The notes under the pieces: generated by a model
Seen by the model: only the letters and a program-made list of their open reading frames with translations
Database searches by the model: none
Told to the model about the DNA's origin: nothing
Program-made: the position numbers and the translations under genes
Shown: positions 4,860 through 5,113 of the stretch, piece by piece
Numbering within the stretch: the first letter of the stretch is position 1
Layout: each line of letters opens with the position of its first letter
Assembly: GCA_021780585.1 (NCBI GenBank)
Contig: JAJXYM010000020.1
Span: 1-5,113 of the forward strand
DNA from: Deltaproteobacteria bacterium
GTDB taxonomy: Bacteria > Desulfobacterota > Binatia > Binatales > Binataceae
Direction of reading: 5' to 3'
Length of the DNA stretch: 5,113 nt

Positions 4860-5113
4860 TCATCGCCGGCGCTCCGTACGCAGCGCGGCGGCGAAGGCGT
4901 CGAGCGTCGGAAAAAAGCGATCGGCGAGCGCGGCGACGATGGGGTTATGCACGCCGATTACGCATAGCCCGGCGGCGCGCGCCGAGGCGACTCCGGAGGG
5001 CGCGTCCTCGATCGCGACGGCGGCGTCGGCGCGCAGCGCGAAGCGGCCGAGGCATGCGAGATACGGATCGGGAGCGGGCTTGCCGCGCGCGTCGCCGGCG
5101 GGGGGGACGATTC
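4860..5113 (-). CDS. HAD-superfamily hydrolase, beta-phosphoglucomutase type, C-terminal part (5' end outside window)
   Basis: Reading leftward from the window edge, one frame stays open for 83 codons to TGA at 4862-4860. The peptide runs IVPPAGDARGKPAPDPYL, LGRFALRADAAVAIEDAPSG, VASARAAGLCVIGVHN, and ends in TERRR. GKPAPDPY carries HAD motif III lysine (K11 of the visible part). VAIEDAPSG carries the motif IV acidic pair (E35, D36) with the following S-G, and ARAAGLCVIGV is the typical helix-strand that follows. This pattern is that of subfamily I HAD enzymes such as beta-phosphoglucomutase and phosphoglycolate or sugar-phosphate phosphatases. The nucleophile motif DxD and the cap domain lie outside the window, so mutase and phosphatase cannot be told apart. 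It is upstream of the nucleotidyltransferase on the same strand with a 79-base gap, consistent with making or trimming a sugar phosphate for that pathway. Confidence 0.9.
   Translation of the reverse strand, partial: IVPPAGDARGKPAPDPYLACLGRFALRADAAVAIEDAPSGVASARAAGLCVIGVHNPIVAALADRFFPTLDAFAAALRTERRR

Overview
This is a high-GC bacterial window. It suggests a Gram-negative organism, because the first gene encodes the C-terminal part of a large DUF748 (AsmA-like) envelope protein. The lineage cannot be fixed from the sequence. The palindromic intergenic repeat resembles dispersed repeats I associate with high-GC proteobacteria, but that is only a hint.

Layout. Bases 1-1223 (+) hold the 3' end of the DUF748 gene. 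Bases 1224-1690 hold no gene. Most of this stretch is a nested tandem repeat built from a perfect 9-bp hairpin and 23-nt sub-repeats. Each repeat unit begins with a copy of the last codons and stop of the DUF748 gene. Bases 1691-2722 (+) encode a luciferase-like (LLM) flavin-dependent oxidoreductase of the YhbW/MsnO8 type, with a GTG start just after the repeats. Bases 2768-3073 (+) hold a possible small single-pass membrane protein with a basic N-terminus and an acidic tail; it is hypothetical. A short GC-only hairpin lies where the two strands converge (3073-3095).

The right part is read on the minus strand, from right to left: the end of a HAD hydrolase of the beta-phosphoglucomutase type (4860-5113, cut by the window edge), a GlmU-like sugar-phosphate nucleotidyltransferase (4010-4780), and an extended short-chain dehydrogenase/reductase (SDR) resembling NAD-dependent sugar epimerases (3099-4004). 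The last two are 5 nt apart, which suggests translational coupling. Together they look like a small nucleotide-sugar module: phosphosugar handling, activation to an NDP-sugar, then epimerisation or another C4-type oxidation. This would supply a surface glycan; the actual sugar is not known.

No RNA gene, CRISPR array, insertion sequence or transposase was seen. Two items deserve a second look: the repeat array that has copied a gene's stop codon, and the perfect 11-bp GC hairpin directly beside the ribosome binding site of the nucleotidyltransferase.
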